A DNA stretch of 40,601 nucleotides, taken from contig JBHGYD010000055.1 of the NCBI GenBank assembly GCA_041920415.1, positions 1 to 40,601 on the forward strand, written 5' to 3'. Positions 1 through 7,988 of this stretch are shown here, piece by piece (within the stretch, counting starts at the first letter, position 1; each line of letters opens with the position of its first letter). A model generated the notes under the pieces. That model was not told the DNA's origin, did no database searches, and was given only the letters and a program-made list of their open reading frames with translations. Origin of the DNA: JBHGYD01 sp041920415. GTDB taxonomy: Bacteria; Bacillota; Bacilli; Bacillales; Anoxybacillaceae. Made by a program: the position numbers and the translations under genes.

Positions 1-479
1 ACCGTTTTCATCCCCTTGCCGTCCCCCTATGTTTGGATTCTTCAGAACATATATTCGTCAACTCTTCTTCATTTCCTTTTTACATGAGGAAGGGGGAGAT
101 GATTTTTTATCATCAGACAGGAGACGATGGAAAAGATGGAGAACATCCATCCCCCATGTTCAATCACAGGAGATTTTTACATGATTTCATACATTTTTAT
201 AGATGTTTAACAAACTGCTTATACCTCCCGAAATCCAATTCATAATACATATGATTTGCCATTGGGGTTCACGCATTTATTACTCGAAACTAAACTAACC
301 TGTTCGTATTAGTCAATAATAGTTCATTGTAAAAAAGTATAAAATACATGTATTTGTTAAAAATGTAATTAATAAAGAGAGGTAATAATAGCAAGATAGG
401 GCAATAACACTTTCTCAAAAATCTTAACGAAACATCGCCAACAACGAAATAAAATCAATCAGTAAAGGATTTAGAGAAC
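1..479. other. Gene-poor left edge
   Basis: No gene can be supported here. The short open frames have no recognisable sequence and lack a well-placed ribosome binding site. The stretch is AT-rich. A -10-like TATAAA lies near 340, but no matching -35 could be placed with confidence. A minus-strand ATG at 9-11 could be the start of a gene leaving the window, but too little is visible to call it. Confidence 0.5.
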
Positions 480-944
480 GTGAAAGCAATTGAACAATTA
501 TTATGGAGCATTGCTTTACCTGGGTTTGGACAATTTTTAAATAGAAAATACTTTAAAGGAACGGTTCTTATTTTTTTAGAGTTTTTAATTAACGTACAAT
601 CCGGATTTAATGAAGCGATTCGGTTGAGTTTTTTAGGGGAAAACGCTGAAGCAGTGAAAGTCATCGATTTTCAATGGCTTATGTTCTATCCTTGTCTATA
701 CTTCTTCGCAATGTGGGACGCTTATAAAGATGCGGGAGGGGGGCAATCCCCGTACTCGTTTCTCCCATTCGTTTTTTCCGCATATTTTGTTACAGTAGGA
801 CTGATGTATTCAGCTCATGTAACGATTTTCGGAATCTTTTTTGGCCCCATTTGGCTTCCAATCTTATCTGTTATTCCTGGCGTATTTACTGGATTGCTTA
901 TTAAATCGTTGCTTACTAAATTCCACCAATCTGTTTTTAAATAA
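480..944 (+). CDS. Small integral membrane protein, unknown function
   Basis: The frame encodes 154 residues from a GTG start, with AAAGGA about 10 nt upstream. I do not recognise the family by name. The N-terminus has an IALPGFGQFLNRKY stretch, resembling the PGxGQ...G.. opening of small TM2-like Bacillaceae membrane proteins. At least three or four hydrophobic segments follow, around residues 25-40, 65-80, 95-112 and 115-145, with short polar loops and a Lys-rich C-terminus. It stands alone between the left edge and the nrd leader. No clear terminator follows. Coding status rests on length, hydrophobic periodicity and the start signal; the function is unknown. Confidence 0.65.
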   Translation: MKAIEQLLWSIALPGFGQFLNRKYFKGTVLIFLEFLINVQSGFNEAIRLSFLGENAEAVKVIDFQWLMFYPCLYFFAMWDAYKDAGGGQSPYSFLPFVFSAYFVTVGLMYSAHVTIFGIFFGPIWLPILSVIPGVFTGLLIKSLLTKFHQSVFK

Positions 945-1034
945 AAAGCGTTTTTCTTGTTACCATTCTCCCTGAGAAAAAGATAGTTGAATTTTCCATT
1001 GATTTATTATATGATTGTACCAACACAACAAATA

Positions 1035-1082
1035 ACACAATATATTGTGTTTTTATATCAACAACAAAACTAAATATAGTTT
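1035..1082 (+). promoter_or_regulatory. Tandem NrdR boxes upstream of nrdAB
   Basis: Box 1 (1035-1050) is the perfect palindrome ACACAATATATTGTGT. Box 2 (1067-1082) is AAACTAAATATAGTTT, nearly palindromic. Their starts are 32 nt apart, about three helical turns, which is the known geometry of NrdR box pairs in RNR promoters. NrdR represses RNR genes when (d)ATP-loaded. A -10-like TATAGT lies inside box 2 at 1075-1080, so bound NrdR would cover the promoter. The exact promoter is inferred; the boxes are read directly. Confidence 0.8.
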
Positions 1083-1084
1083 TC

Positions 1085-1386
1085 TTCATATAAACCGCAA
1101 GCAACGGTGTCCAAACGGACTTAATAGGGAATCTGGTGCGAATCCAGAACTGTCCCCGCAACTGTATGTGTGGACGAAATGGGAATTCCACTGTATATGC
1201 ATGGCTTCACGGCACATATACGGGAAGGACCCAAAGTAGGAAGAAACACGAGTCAGGAGACCTGCCTTGCTTGCCATGTTTCACATTCTTCGGGGGTTGA
1301 GAAGATGAAACGGTGGTTTAAGAGGGGTTTTTCTACTCTTTTTATACTATCGTTTGATCCACTCAACCGTTGAGTGGATTTTTTTA
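1085..1386 (+). promoter_or_regulatory. Cobalamin (B12) riboswitch, transcription-termination type
   Basis: Conserved blocks of the cobalamin aptamer appear in order: GGGAATCTGGTGCGAATCC at 1128-1146, TCCCCGCAACTGTA at 1153-1166, and the B12 box AGTCAGGAGACCTGCC at 1251-1266. A strong intrinsic terminator follows (1357-1386), ending just before the nrdA ribosome binding site. AACGGT at 1309-1314 is complementary to ACCGTT at 1366-1371 in the terminator, so a short antiterminator pairing is possible. The likely logic is that B12 binding favours termination and lowers nrdAB expression. The aptamer is clear; the platform is inferred. Confidence 0.93.
1357..1386 (+). terminator. Riboswitch-controlled intrinsic terminator
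   Basis: ATCCACTCAA (1357-1366) pairs perfectly with TTGAGTGGAT (1370-1379) across a 3-nt loop and is followed by a T-run (1380-1385). It sits between the cobalamin aptamer and nrdA. Confidence 0.9.
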
Positions 1387-1408
1387 TTGGGGTGAGGAGG
1401 AGATATGA

Positions 1409-3694
1409 ATGACGCTATATACCAAAGCCACGCTGATCACTACAGAAACTGGACAAACAGAACCGTTTTCGCGCGAACGGCTCGTTTCCTTTATCAAAGA
1501 GATGACGAACGATTTTCCGCATTTAAACACAACCTCTTACATCGAAACGATTATCCAATCCATTAAAAATAGGGAGGCACTTTCATCTAAGCAAATCACT
1601 CATCTGCTGATTCTTGAAGGCTTATCTTATATAAATGAAAACGAACCGGATTGGACGTTTGTTTGTGCGCGAATGTATTTGAAACGGTTATACAAAGAAG
1701 CGGCAAAAAACCGCGGATATGATTCAAACGAGCGCTACGGTTGTTTTTATGACTTGATTTCAACGCTCGTTGCTAAAGGTGTCTATAGCCCGGCGCTTCT
1801 CGATGATTACTCCAAAGATGAAATCGTCGAACTATCGAAATTCATTGACCCAGAAAAAGACAAGCTATTCACGTACATTGGCATTCGCACGCTTGCAGAT
1901 CGCTATCTTGCGCGTGACTATGATCGAAACTTATATGAACTGCCACAAGAACGATTTTTAATCATTGCCATGACCTTAATGTCCAAAGAGCCGAAACATC
2001 GCCGATTAGATTTAGTGAAGGAAGCCTATTGGGCACTAAGCAATTTATATATGACCGTTGCCACCCCTACTTTAGCCAATGCCGGAAAAAGCTACGGACA
2101 ATTGTCAAGCTGCTTTGTTGACACGGTAGATGATAGTTTACAAGGAATTTACGATAGCAACACCGATATTGCCAATCTTTCTAAATCGGGCGGTGGGATC
2201 GGCGTGTATCTCGGCAAAATCCGCAGCCGCGGCAGCGACATTCGTGGCTTCAAAGGCGTTTCGTCTGGAGTCATTCCATGGATGAAGCAATTAAATAATA
2301 CCGCTGTCAGCGTCGATCAATTGGGACAGCGAAAAGGAGCGATATCCGTTTATTTAGATGTGTGGCATAAAGATATTTTCTTTTTTTTAGACGCCAAATT
2401 AAACAACGGTGATGAACGGATGAGAACGCACGATTTATTTACTGGCGTTTGCATTCCTGACCTCTTTATGGAACAAGTAGAAAAACGCGGTGACTGGTAT
2501 CTTTTCGATCCACATGAAGTCCGAAAAGTCATGGGATTTAGTTTAGAAGATTTTTACGACGAAGAACGCGGCAAAGGAAGTTTTCGTGAAAAATATTGGC
2601 AGTGCGTCAACGAGCCAACCTTATCGAAAGAAAAAGTACCAGCAATTGAAATTATGAAAAGCATTATGCGCAGTCAGCTTGAATCAGGTACTCCTTTCAT
2701 GTTTTATCGTGATGAAGTTAACCGTCAAAATCCAAATTCTCATCTTGGCATGGTTTATTGCAGCAATCTTTGTACAGAAATCGCGCAAAACCAAAGTCCA
2801 ACCGTTGTCGAGCAACAATATACAAAAGACGGAAAAATCATTATAGAAAAAACACCGGGCGATTTTGTCGTCTGCAATTTATCATCAATCAATCTTGCAC
2901 GCACTGTGACCGATGATGTATTAGAAAGACTCATCCCGATACAAGTGCGTATGCTTGACAATGTCATTGACTTAAATAACATACCTGTTTTACAAGCGCA
3001 GCTCACCAATCAAAAATACCGTGCCGTTGGACTTGGTACATTCGGTTGGCATCATTTGCTCGCATTAAAAGGAATTCGCTGGGAATCAGAAGAAGCTGTA
3101 CAATACGCAGACAAGCTATACGAAAAAATTGCTTACTTAACGATTCAAGCAAGCATAGAACTGGCAAAAGAAAAAGGAAGTTATCCCACTTTTGAAGGTT
3201 CCGATTGGCAAACCGGCGCTTATTTTGACAAACGAGGATACGACAGCTCATCAAGCCTTGATTGGAATACATTAAAAGAACAAGTGATGACGCATGGCAT
3301 TCGCAACGGTTATTTGATGGCGATCGCTCCAAATGCGTCAACATCGATTATTGCTGGCAGCACCGCAAGCATTGACCCAATCTTTTTAAAAGTCTACGCC
3401 GAAGAAAAGAAAGATTACAAGATTCCGGTCACTGTACCCGATTTAAACGCACAAACGACATGGTATTATAAATCCGCTTATCATATTGACCAACAATGGA
3501 GCATCAAACAAAATGCCGCGCGTCAACGCCATATTGACCAAGCAATTTCCTTTAACATTTACGTCATGAATACGATTAAAGCAAAAGAGCTTCTTGACAT
3601 TCATCTCGCCGCTTGGAAACTCGGGCTGAAAACAACGTATTATGTGCGCTCCACTTCCAGCACGATCGATGAATGCGAATCATGCGCGAGCTAA
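1409..3694 (+). CDS. nrdA: Ribonucleoside-diphosphate reductase, class Ia alpha subunit
   Basis: This is the catalytic subunit of aerobic RNR, reducing NDPs to dNDPs with NrdB. It has 761 residues with an N-terminal ATP-cone-like region (about 1-95), as in NrdA; NrdE proteins are usually shorter. Redox and active-site residues are visible: C235 in SSCFVDT, the NLCTE motif with N453, thiyl-radical C455 and E457, C489 in VVCNLSS, and the C-terminal pair C756/C759 in ECESC that is re-reduced by thioredoxin. The YY pair in TTYYVRS near the end fits the radical-transfer path. The ATG at 1409 has GGAGGAG six bases upstream. An overlapping ATG at 1405 is in another frame. nrdB follows after 22 nt. 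No nrdI or nrdH is present, which argues against class Ib. Expression should respond to NrdR and B12. Confidence 0.95.
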   Translation: MTLYTKATLITTETGQTEPFSRERLVSFIKEMTNDFPHLNTTSYIETIIQSIKNREALSSKQITHLLILEGLSYINENEPDWTFVCARMYLKRLYKEAAKNRGYDSNERYGCFYDLISTLVAKGVYSPALLDDYSKDEIVELSKFIDPEKDKLFTYIGIRTLADRYLARDYDRNLYELPQERFLIIAMTLMSKEPKHRRLDLVKEAYWALSNLYMTVATPTLANAGKSYGQLSSCFVDTVDDSLQGIYDSNTDIANLSKSGGGIGVYLGKIRSRGSDIRGFKGVSSGVIPWMKQLNNTAVSVDQLGQRKGAISVYLDVWHKDIFFFLDAKLNNGDERMRTHDLFTGVCIPDLFMEQVEKRGDWYLFDPHEVRKVMGFSLEDFYDEERGKGSFREKYWQCVNEPTLSKEKVPAIEIMKSIMRSQLESGTPFMFYRDEVNRQNPNSHLGMVYCSNLCTEIAQNQSPTVVEQQYTKDGKIIIEKTPGDFVVCNLSSINLARTVTDDVLERLIPIQVRMLDNVIDLNNIPVLQAQLTNQKYRAVGLGTFGWHHLLALKGIRWESEEAVQYADKLYEKIAYLTIQASIELAKEKGSYPTFEGSDWQTGAYFDKRGYDSSSSLDWNTLKEQVMTHGIRNGYLMAIAPNASTSIIAGSTASIDPIFLKVYAEEKKDYKIPVTVPDLNAQTTWYYKSAYHIDQQWSIKQNAARQRHIDQAISFNIYVMNTIKAKELLDIHLAAWKLGLKTTYYVRSTSSTIDECESCAS

Positions 3695-3716
3695 TAAGAT
3701 TGGGAGGGGATTTATT

Positions 3717-4757
3717 TTGTCACATACATTAACAAAAAGAGTAATTATGGATGCTGAAGCACCGAACCGTTCAACACGAATTATTAACGGAAAAAGTTCG
3801 AACGTGTTAAATTGGGACGACATTGCCTATCCATGGGCGTTTGCCAAATATAAACGAATGCTCGCCAACTTTTGGACACCGTTTGAAATTAATATGTCCC
3901 AAGACGTTAAACAATTTCCGCTATTAACCGAAGATGAAAAAGATGCATTTTTAAAAATTATTGGGCTGCTGGCGCTTCTTGACAGCATTCAAACCGATTA
4001 CGCCGGCAGGGTCGCCGATTATATTACCGACTCTAGTATTAATGCACTCATGATTATGCTCGCTCAACAAGAAGTCATTCATAATCACTCGTACTCGTAT
4101 GTTCTTTCGAGCCTTGTACCAAAAAGCAAACAAGATGAAGTATTTGAATTTTGGCGAAATGAACCGATTTTGCGAAAACGAAACGACTTTGTCACAAACG
4201 GATACAAAGAATTTGCTGAACATCCAAATGTAGAAAATTTATTAAAATCGATTGTCTATGATGTCATTTTGGAAGGGCTATTTTTCTACTCGGGATTTGC
4301 CTTCTTTTACAACTTGGCACGCAACCAAAAAATGGTCGCTACAAGCACCATGATCAATTATATTAATCGCGATGAACACATTCATGTCGATCTGTTCGTG
4401 AAAATTTTCCAAGAAGTACTCACCGAATATCCGGAATACAATACACCGGAACTTGCCGCATTTGTTCAACAAACTTTCATGAAAGCAGCGGAACTAGAAA
4501 TTGAATGGGCCAGCTATATTATCGGCAACAAAATCGACGGCATTAACATGCAAGACTTGAGCGCCTACATTAAGTTTTATACGAATGTCCGCTGCCATCA
4601 ATTAGGATTTGAACGTCCGTTTGATGGCTACCGGACCAACCCGCTTCGCTGGATTAAAGCGTATGAAGAAGTCGATCTTGGAAAATCGGATTTCTTTGAG
4701 CAAAAATCACGGCAATATACAAAAGTAAATATTGATAACGGGTTTGACGAGTTATAA
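3717..4757 (+). CDS. nrdB: Ribonucleoside-diphosphate reductase, class Ia beta subunit
   Basis: This is the radical-generating subunit of RNR with a dinuclear metal site, 346 residues from a TTG start. GGGAGGGG lies about 8 nt before TTG 3717; a longer upstream frame runs back into nrdA and has no better signal. All metal ligands are present with class I spacing: D89, E119 and H122 (EVIH), E186, E220 and H223 (RDEHIH). Y126, four residues after H122, matches the radical tyrosine position of E. coli NrdB (Y122). The gene is co-transcribed with nrdA. A hairpin follows at 4769-4791. Class Ia rather than NrdF is inferred from its partner and the missing nrdI. Confidence 0.93.
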   Translation: MSHTLTKRVIMDAEAPNRSTRIINGKSSNVLNWDDIAYPWAFAKYKRMLANFWTPFEINMSQDVKQFPLLTEDEKDAFLKIIGLLALLDSIQTDYAGRVADYITDSSINALMIMLAQQEVIHNHSYSYVLSSLVPKSKQDEVFEFWRNEPILRKRNDFVTNGYKEFAEHPNVENLLKSIVYDVILEGLFFYSGFAFFYNLARNQKMVATSTMINYINRDEHIHVDLFVKIFQEVLTEYPEYNTPELAAFVQQTFMKAAELEIEWASYIIGNKIDGINMQDLSAYIKFYTNVRCHQLGFERPFDGYRTNPLRWIKAYEEVDLGKSDFFEQKSRQYTKVNIDNGFDEL

Positions 4758-4768
4758 TGACGAAACAA

Positions 4769-4791
4769 GCCGCCAATGGTCATTTGGCGGC
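4769..4791. terminator. Hairpin between convergent nrdB and terC
   Basis: GCCGCCAA (4769-4776) pairs with TTGGCGGC (4784-4791) over a 7-nt loop, between two converging genes. The T-tracts are weak on both strands, so it is a probable bidirectional terminator. Confidence 0.6.
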
Positions 4792-4803
4792 TCGCTTTAT
4801 GCA

Positions 4804-5475
4804 TCATCCCTGTTCTTTCAAGATACCTCTCTTATTTTCTCTCGCTTTTTTCATCGTACCTGCAATAATGACGCCGGCAACAATGAGCAGTTCAAAGCCG
4901 TATTTGACAATCGGGTTGGCAAAATAGTCTTTTAAAAACGGTTCATCGACAATCATTTTAGAGGCGGTCCAAGCAAGAATACCGGCACCGATTGTAATGA
5001 TAATCGGAAAGCGTTCCATCCATTTTAAAATCAATGTGCTTCCCCACACAACAATCGGTACAGATACTAATAATCCTAAAATAACTAATAAAAAGCTACC
5101 GTGCGCGGCTCCTGCTACCGCTAATACGTTATCCAATCCCATTAACGCATCGGCGATAATAATGGTACGAATCGCTTCCCACATACTGCTTCCCGCTTCC
5201 ACATCATGTCCCTTCTCTTCAACGAGAAGTTTATGAGCAATCCAAACTAATAACAATCCCCCGACTAACAACAATCCCGGGATTTTTAATAACCATACAA
5301 CCACCAGCGTCGCGAGCGCGCGAATGACGATAGCTCCAACTGTCCCCCAAATAATCGTTTGCTTTTGCTGATGTTTTGGCAAATTTCTCGCTGCCAGTCC
5401 AATAACAATCGCATTATCTCCCGCTAACACAAGATCAATAATAATAATAGAAATAAGTGCTGATAAAAATTCCAT
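4804..5475 (-). CDS. TerC-family integral membrane protein, probable Mn2+ exporter
   Basis: This 223-residue polytopic membrane protein is of the TerC/YjbE/YkoY type. The two-fold repeat signature is visible: DLVLAGDNAIVIG (about residues 14-26) and DALMGLDNVLAVAGAA in the middle. The acidic/Asn motifs within membrane helices are thought to carry the metal. About seven hydrophobic segments are present, with a basic C-terminal tail. Relatives in B. subtilis export manganese, partly to supply secreted enzymes. The gene lies 25 nt downstream of the ykvA-like gene and both follow the yybP-ykoY Mn riboswitch, which strongly supports an Mn role. GGGGGAAA precedes the ATG. Which B. subtilis paralogue it matches best (YjbE or another) was not determined. 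Confidence 0.9.
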   Translation of the reverse strand: MEFLSALISIIIIDLVLAGDNAIVIGLAARNLPKHQQKQTIIWGTVGAIVIRALATLVVVWLLKIPGLLLVGGLLLVWIAHKLLVEEKGHDVEAGSSMWEAIRTIIIADALMGLDNVLAVAGAAHGSFLLVILGLLVSVPIVVWGSTLILKWMERFPIIITIGAGILAWTASKMIVDEPFLKDYFANPIVKYGFELLIVAGVIIAGTMKKARENKRGILKEQG

Positions 5476-5500
5476 TAATTATTTCCCCCTGTTCAATTAT

Positions 5501-5773
5501 TTAAAAGCCGTATTTTCTTTTTACATGAGAAGGTGCCATGTTGACCATTTGTTGTAAAATGAACATGAAGATGGCCACGTCATCAACGATTCCAAAAATG
5601 CCGAATACATCAGGAATAAGATCAAATGGGAATACAATATACCCTGCCATAAATAAAATAGAGATGACTTTTTTGAAAGTGGCTATTTCTTTAGATCGGA
5701 AAAATTCAACAAGAAACGGAATAAAACGACGAATTTTGAAAACAAACCTCACTCTCTTAAGTAACTTTTTCAT
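5501..5773 (-). CDS. YkvA-like DUF1232 membrane protein
   Basis: This 90-residue protein has the DUF1232 signature GYIVFPFDLIPDVFGIFGIVDD around residues 45-68, a hydrophobic hairpin broken by a DLIPD motif. The N-terminus is strongly basic. The molecular function of the family is unknown. It is the first gene after the manganese riboswitch and precedes terC by 25 nt, so it is probably co-regulated by Mn2+. GGAGAGAAATGTT precedes the ATG. A role alongside Mn export is an inference from context only. Confidence 0.85.
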   Translation of the reverse strand: MKKLLKRVRFVFKIRRFIPFLVEFFRSKEIATFKKVISILFMAGYIVFPFDLIPDVFGIFGIVDDVAIFMFILQQMVNMAPSHVKRKYGF

Positions 5774-5800
5774 AACATTTCTCTCCTTTCCATTGAAATA

Positions 5801-5830
5801 AAAAAGACCTTTACCGATTTGGTAAAGGCC
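5801..5830 (-). terminator. Mn-riboswitch intrinsic terminator
   Basis: On the minus strand GGCCTTTACC pairs with GGTAAAGGTC over a 5-nt loop (10 bp, one G-U), followed by TTTTT. It is the terminating half of the riboswitch expression platform. Confidence 0.85.
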
Positions 5831-5955
5831 TTAAACGAAAACAGACCTTTACCATTATTGGTAAAGGTCTCGCTAACAACATGAACGTTGCCAACAAAGC
5901 CGAGGGCACCTGCCCTGAACTGACGACTTTGCTGTAAAAGCTACTCCCCTTTAAC
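5801..5955 (-). promoter_or_regulatory. yybP-ykoY manganese riboswitch with tandem hairpin switch
   Basis: Read on the minus strand, the conserved blocks are AAAGGGGAGTAG (5942-5952), CAGCAAAGTCGTCAGTTCAG (about 5914-5933), then CCCTCGGCTTTGTTGGC (about 5890-5906). This is the yybP-ykoY family, which binds Mn2+. P1 pairs TAAAGG (5948-5953) with CCTTTA (5862-5867). The P1 3' strand also belongs to a perfect 12-bp hairpin (5843-5854 with 5859-5870). A second hairpin (5806-5830) with nearly the same arms ends in a T-run and is the terminator. The arms can re-pair, giving an antiterminator. The genes downstream are ykvA-like and terC. Confidence 0.93.
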
Positions 5956-5983
5956 GTAAATAACGATATACATTTGTAATTTT

Positions 5984-6012
5984 ATGATAATCAATCCTTT
6001 TTATGCTGTCAA
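5984..6012 (-). promoter_or_regulatory. SigA-type promoter for the Mn-riboswitch transcript
   Basis: On the minus strand, -35 TTGACA (6007-6012) and -10 TATCAT (5984-5989) are separated by exactly 17 nt, about 30 nt upstream of the aptamer. Confidence 0.8.
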
Positions 6013-6037
6013 TAAAAACACATTATCTTCCTTAAGC

Positions 6038-6490
6038 TTATTCTGTTTCTACTACACGTTGCACAAATTGCTTTCCAAACTGTTTGCATGTTTCTCTTTC
6101 TTCATTGCTTGGTGCTAATTCAATTTTCAATCCCTCTAACACGACCTCTGCGCCTATCTCTTTTAATTTATCAATCAAAATGTCAACGGCTGCGCCATAT
6201 TTTTCATAGTTGGAATCACATGAACCAAATACGGCTGCTTTTTTTCCAGATAAATCAAGCTCATTCATCTCATCGTAGAAATCAAGGAAATCATCCGGCA
6301 GCTCCCCATCTCCCCACGTATATGCCCCGAGAAGAATGCCATCATATTCTTCTAGTTCCTTCGCATCCGCATCTAATACTTCCTTTACTTCTAAATCGAT
6401 TCCTTCTTCTTGAATTCCTTCGGCAATCGCGTTCGCTATTTCTTCCGTATTTCCCGTCATGCTCGTATACACCATCAGCAATTTTGCCAT
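6038..6490 (-). CDS. Short-chain flavodoxin
   Basis: This is an FMN electron carrier of 150 residues. The phosphate-binding loop TSMTGNT is at residues 9-15. It is followed by typical flavodoxin segments such as GAYTWGDGELPDDF and FGSCDSNYEKYGAA, which form the isoalloxazine loops. Flavodoxins replace ferredoxin when iron is short. The Fur boxes just upstream fit this and point to iron-starvation induction, as for ykuN/ykuP of B. subtilis. GAGGGG lies 7 nt from the second ATG (6490) and only 4 nt from the first (6493); I chose 6490, which also gives the usual MAK start. It is probably monocistronic. Confidence 0.92.
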   Translation of the reverse strand: MAKLLMVYTSMTGNTEEIANAIAEGIQEEGIDLEVKEVLDADAKELEEYDGILLGAYTWGDGELPDDFLDFYDEMNELDLSGKKAAVFGSCDSNYEKYGAAVDILIDKLKEIGAEVVLEGLKIELAPSNEERETCKQFGKQFVQRVVETE

Positions 6491-6515
6491 CATAATTCCC
6501 CTCTTTAATTAAAAG

Positions 6516-6565
6516 TGATAATGATTATCAATTAAATTTTATTTGATAAAGATTATCATTGTCAA
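6516..6565 (-). promoter_or_regulatory. Two Fur boxes over the flavodoxin promoter
   Basis: Box 1 (6516-6530) is the perfect 7-1-7 palindrome TGATAATGATTATCA. Box 2 (6544-6558), TGATAAAGATTATCA, has one mismatch. On the minus strand a -35 TTGACA (6560-6565) precedes a -10-like TAAAAT (6536-6541, spacing 18). Box 2 therefore lies in the spacer and box 1 just downstream of the -10. Iron-loaded Fur bound at both would block initiation. Confidence 0.88.
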
Positions 6566-6751
6566 TTAAAACTTCTTGATAGCAAGTATCCTTTTAGTAG
6601 GGAAAAATTAAAGAGGAAATATACACCAAAGTGTGTTATAAAGTAATTATAGTGAAAAAAGAGTGATGGTTTTCAAAATCATTCTACGCGATTTTTCATA
6701 AACACCTAGGAATATCACCAACAAAATTTAGAGTATTGGGAGAGAGAAAAT

Positions 6752-7642
6752 ATGAAAATGAAAGAAATAGGTGCTTTATTTCTTCTTGCTGCTCTATGGG
6801 GAGCATCCTTTTTATTTATGCGGATTTCTTCCCCTGTCATCGGTCCCGTTCTCACTATCGAACTGAGAGTGCTTTTGGCTGGCATTGCCCTGTTACTGTA
6901 TGCTTGGCTATTCAAAAAAGCAACGAATATAAAACAACATTGGAAAGAGTATCTCATCATCGGTGCTTTAAATGCCGCGATTCCGTTCACATTCATTGCC
7001 ACTGCGACACTGCACTTAAACGCTTCATTAGCGGCCATTCTCAATTCAACCACTCCTTTGTTTACCGCCCTCGCTTCGCTGTTTTTTTTAAAAGAGCCGC
7101 TTAATGCAAAAAAATGGATCGGGATCGTGTTCGGTACATTCGGAGTTTTCGTTTTAATGGGATGGAGTCCTGTTCCCTTTTCCATTCAAACAGCGTTTTC
7201 GGCATTATTATCGATTTTAGCAGCATTATCATATGGCTGCGCAGGAGTATATGCAAAAAAAGCATTTACGGGAGTTTCTTCTTTATCATTGGCGATCGGC
7301 CAGCAATTAGGAGCGGCCGTTTTATTGCTTCCTTTAGCCATTGTTCATATTCCAACGAAACCAGTTTCGTCTACGGTTATCTACTCTGTGCTTGGACTCG
7401 CGATCTTTTGTACAGCTATCGCGTACTTATTCTATTTCTATCTTCTTGCCAACGTAGGTCCAACGAAAACGTTAAGTGTTACATTCCTTGTTCCCGTATT
7501 CGGCGTCATCTGGGGAATGATTTTCTTACATGAGAAAATTACAACCGGAATGATCGTCGGCTTGGTCATCATTTTAAGTAGCATCTTTCTCTTATCCGAT
7601 GTAAAAATCGCAGTAAAACGACAGGAATGGCTAAAAGGATAA
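6752..7642 (+). CDS. EamA/DMT-superfamily transporter
   Basis: This 296-residue membrane protein has about ten hydrophobic helices arranged as two EamA repeats (about 1-140 and 150-290). It shows family features such as LWGASFLFMRIS near the N-terminus, ATLHLNASLAAILNSTTPLFTALASLFFLKEPL in the first repeat, and the matching LFYFYLLANVGPTKTLSVTFLVPVFGVIWG in the second. The family exports metabolites and amino acids; the substrate is not readable from sequence. GGGAGAG is 7 nt before the ATG. An ABM-fold gene follows after 24 nt and is probably in the same transcript. Confidence 0.88.
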   Translation: MKMKEIGALFLLAALWGASFLFMRISSPVIGPVLTIELRVLLAGIALLLYAWLFKKATNIKQHWKEYLIIGALNAAIPFTFIATATLHLNASLAAILNSTTPLFTALASLFFLKEPLNAKKWIGIVFGTFGVFVLMGWSPVPFSIQTAFSALLSILAALSYGCAGVYAKKAFTGVSSLSLAIGQQLGAAVLLLPLAIVHIPTKPVSSTVIYSVLGLAIFCTAIAYLFYFYLLANVGPTKTLSVTFLVPVFGVIWGMIFLHEKITTGMIVGLVIILSSIFLLSDVKIAVKRQEWLKG

Positions 7643-7666
7643 TTCTCTGAAAAGCGAGGAATGAAA

Positions 7667-7975
7667 ATGGAAAAACCATACTATGCAGTCATTTTTACTT
7701 CTGAGCGAACAGAAGGCGATCACGGTTATGAGGAAATGGCGGACAAAATGGTCGAATTGGCATCGAAACAACCAGGCTTTCTAGGAATGGAAAGCGTTCG
7801 AGACGCGACGGGGCTGGGAATCACCGTTTCTTATTGGAACTCCCTAGAGGCCATCAAACTTTGGAAAGAGAACGCAGCTCACCAAATAGCACAAAAGAAA
7901 GGAAAACAAATGTGGTACAAACGCTTTGCTTTGAGAGTGTGTAAAGTGGAAAGAGAGCATTTTTTTGAAATGTAA
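7667..7975 (+). CDS. ABM-fold (antibiotic biosynthesis monooxygenase-like) protein, YqjZ type
   Basis: This 102-residue dimeric alpha/beta-barrel type protein has typical elements: YYAVIFTSERTE, then MVELASKQPGFLGMESVRDATGLGITVSYWNSLEAIKLWKENAAH. The single-strand pattern and the W-x-S-LEAI-x-W helix match the YqjZ/ABM group. Members include heme- and quinol-related oxygenases, but many have unknown substrates. No heme ligand can be assigned with certainty. The start at 7667 is preferred, because the ATG at 7661 directly abuts the GAGGA signal. A strong terminator follows (7989-8022), so it ends a two-gene unit with the EamA transporter. Confidence 0.8.
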   Translation: MEKPYYAVIFTSERTEGDHGYEEMADKMVELASKQPGFLGMESVRDATGLGITVSYWNSLEAIKLWKENAAHQIAQKKGKQMWYKRFALRVCKVEREHFFEM

Positions 7976-7988
7976 AATAAATGCAACA

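Noticed and set aside
1..11. Minus-strand ATG (9-11) after AAGGGG, possible start of a gene leaving the window
   Set aside because: Only three codons are visible, the signal abuts the ATG, and nothing identifies the product.
33..245. Open frame of 70 codons at the left edge
   Set aside because: No ribosome binding site at a good distance, unfamiliar low-complexity composition and no neighbour context. Likely chance.
937..1373. Several open frames across the nrd leader on both strands
   Set aside because: They run through the conserved cobalamin aptamer and terminator and have no protein-like features.
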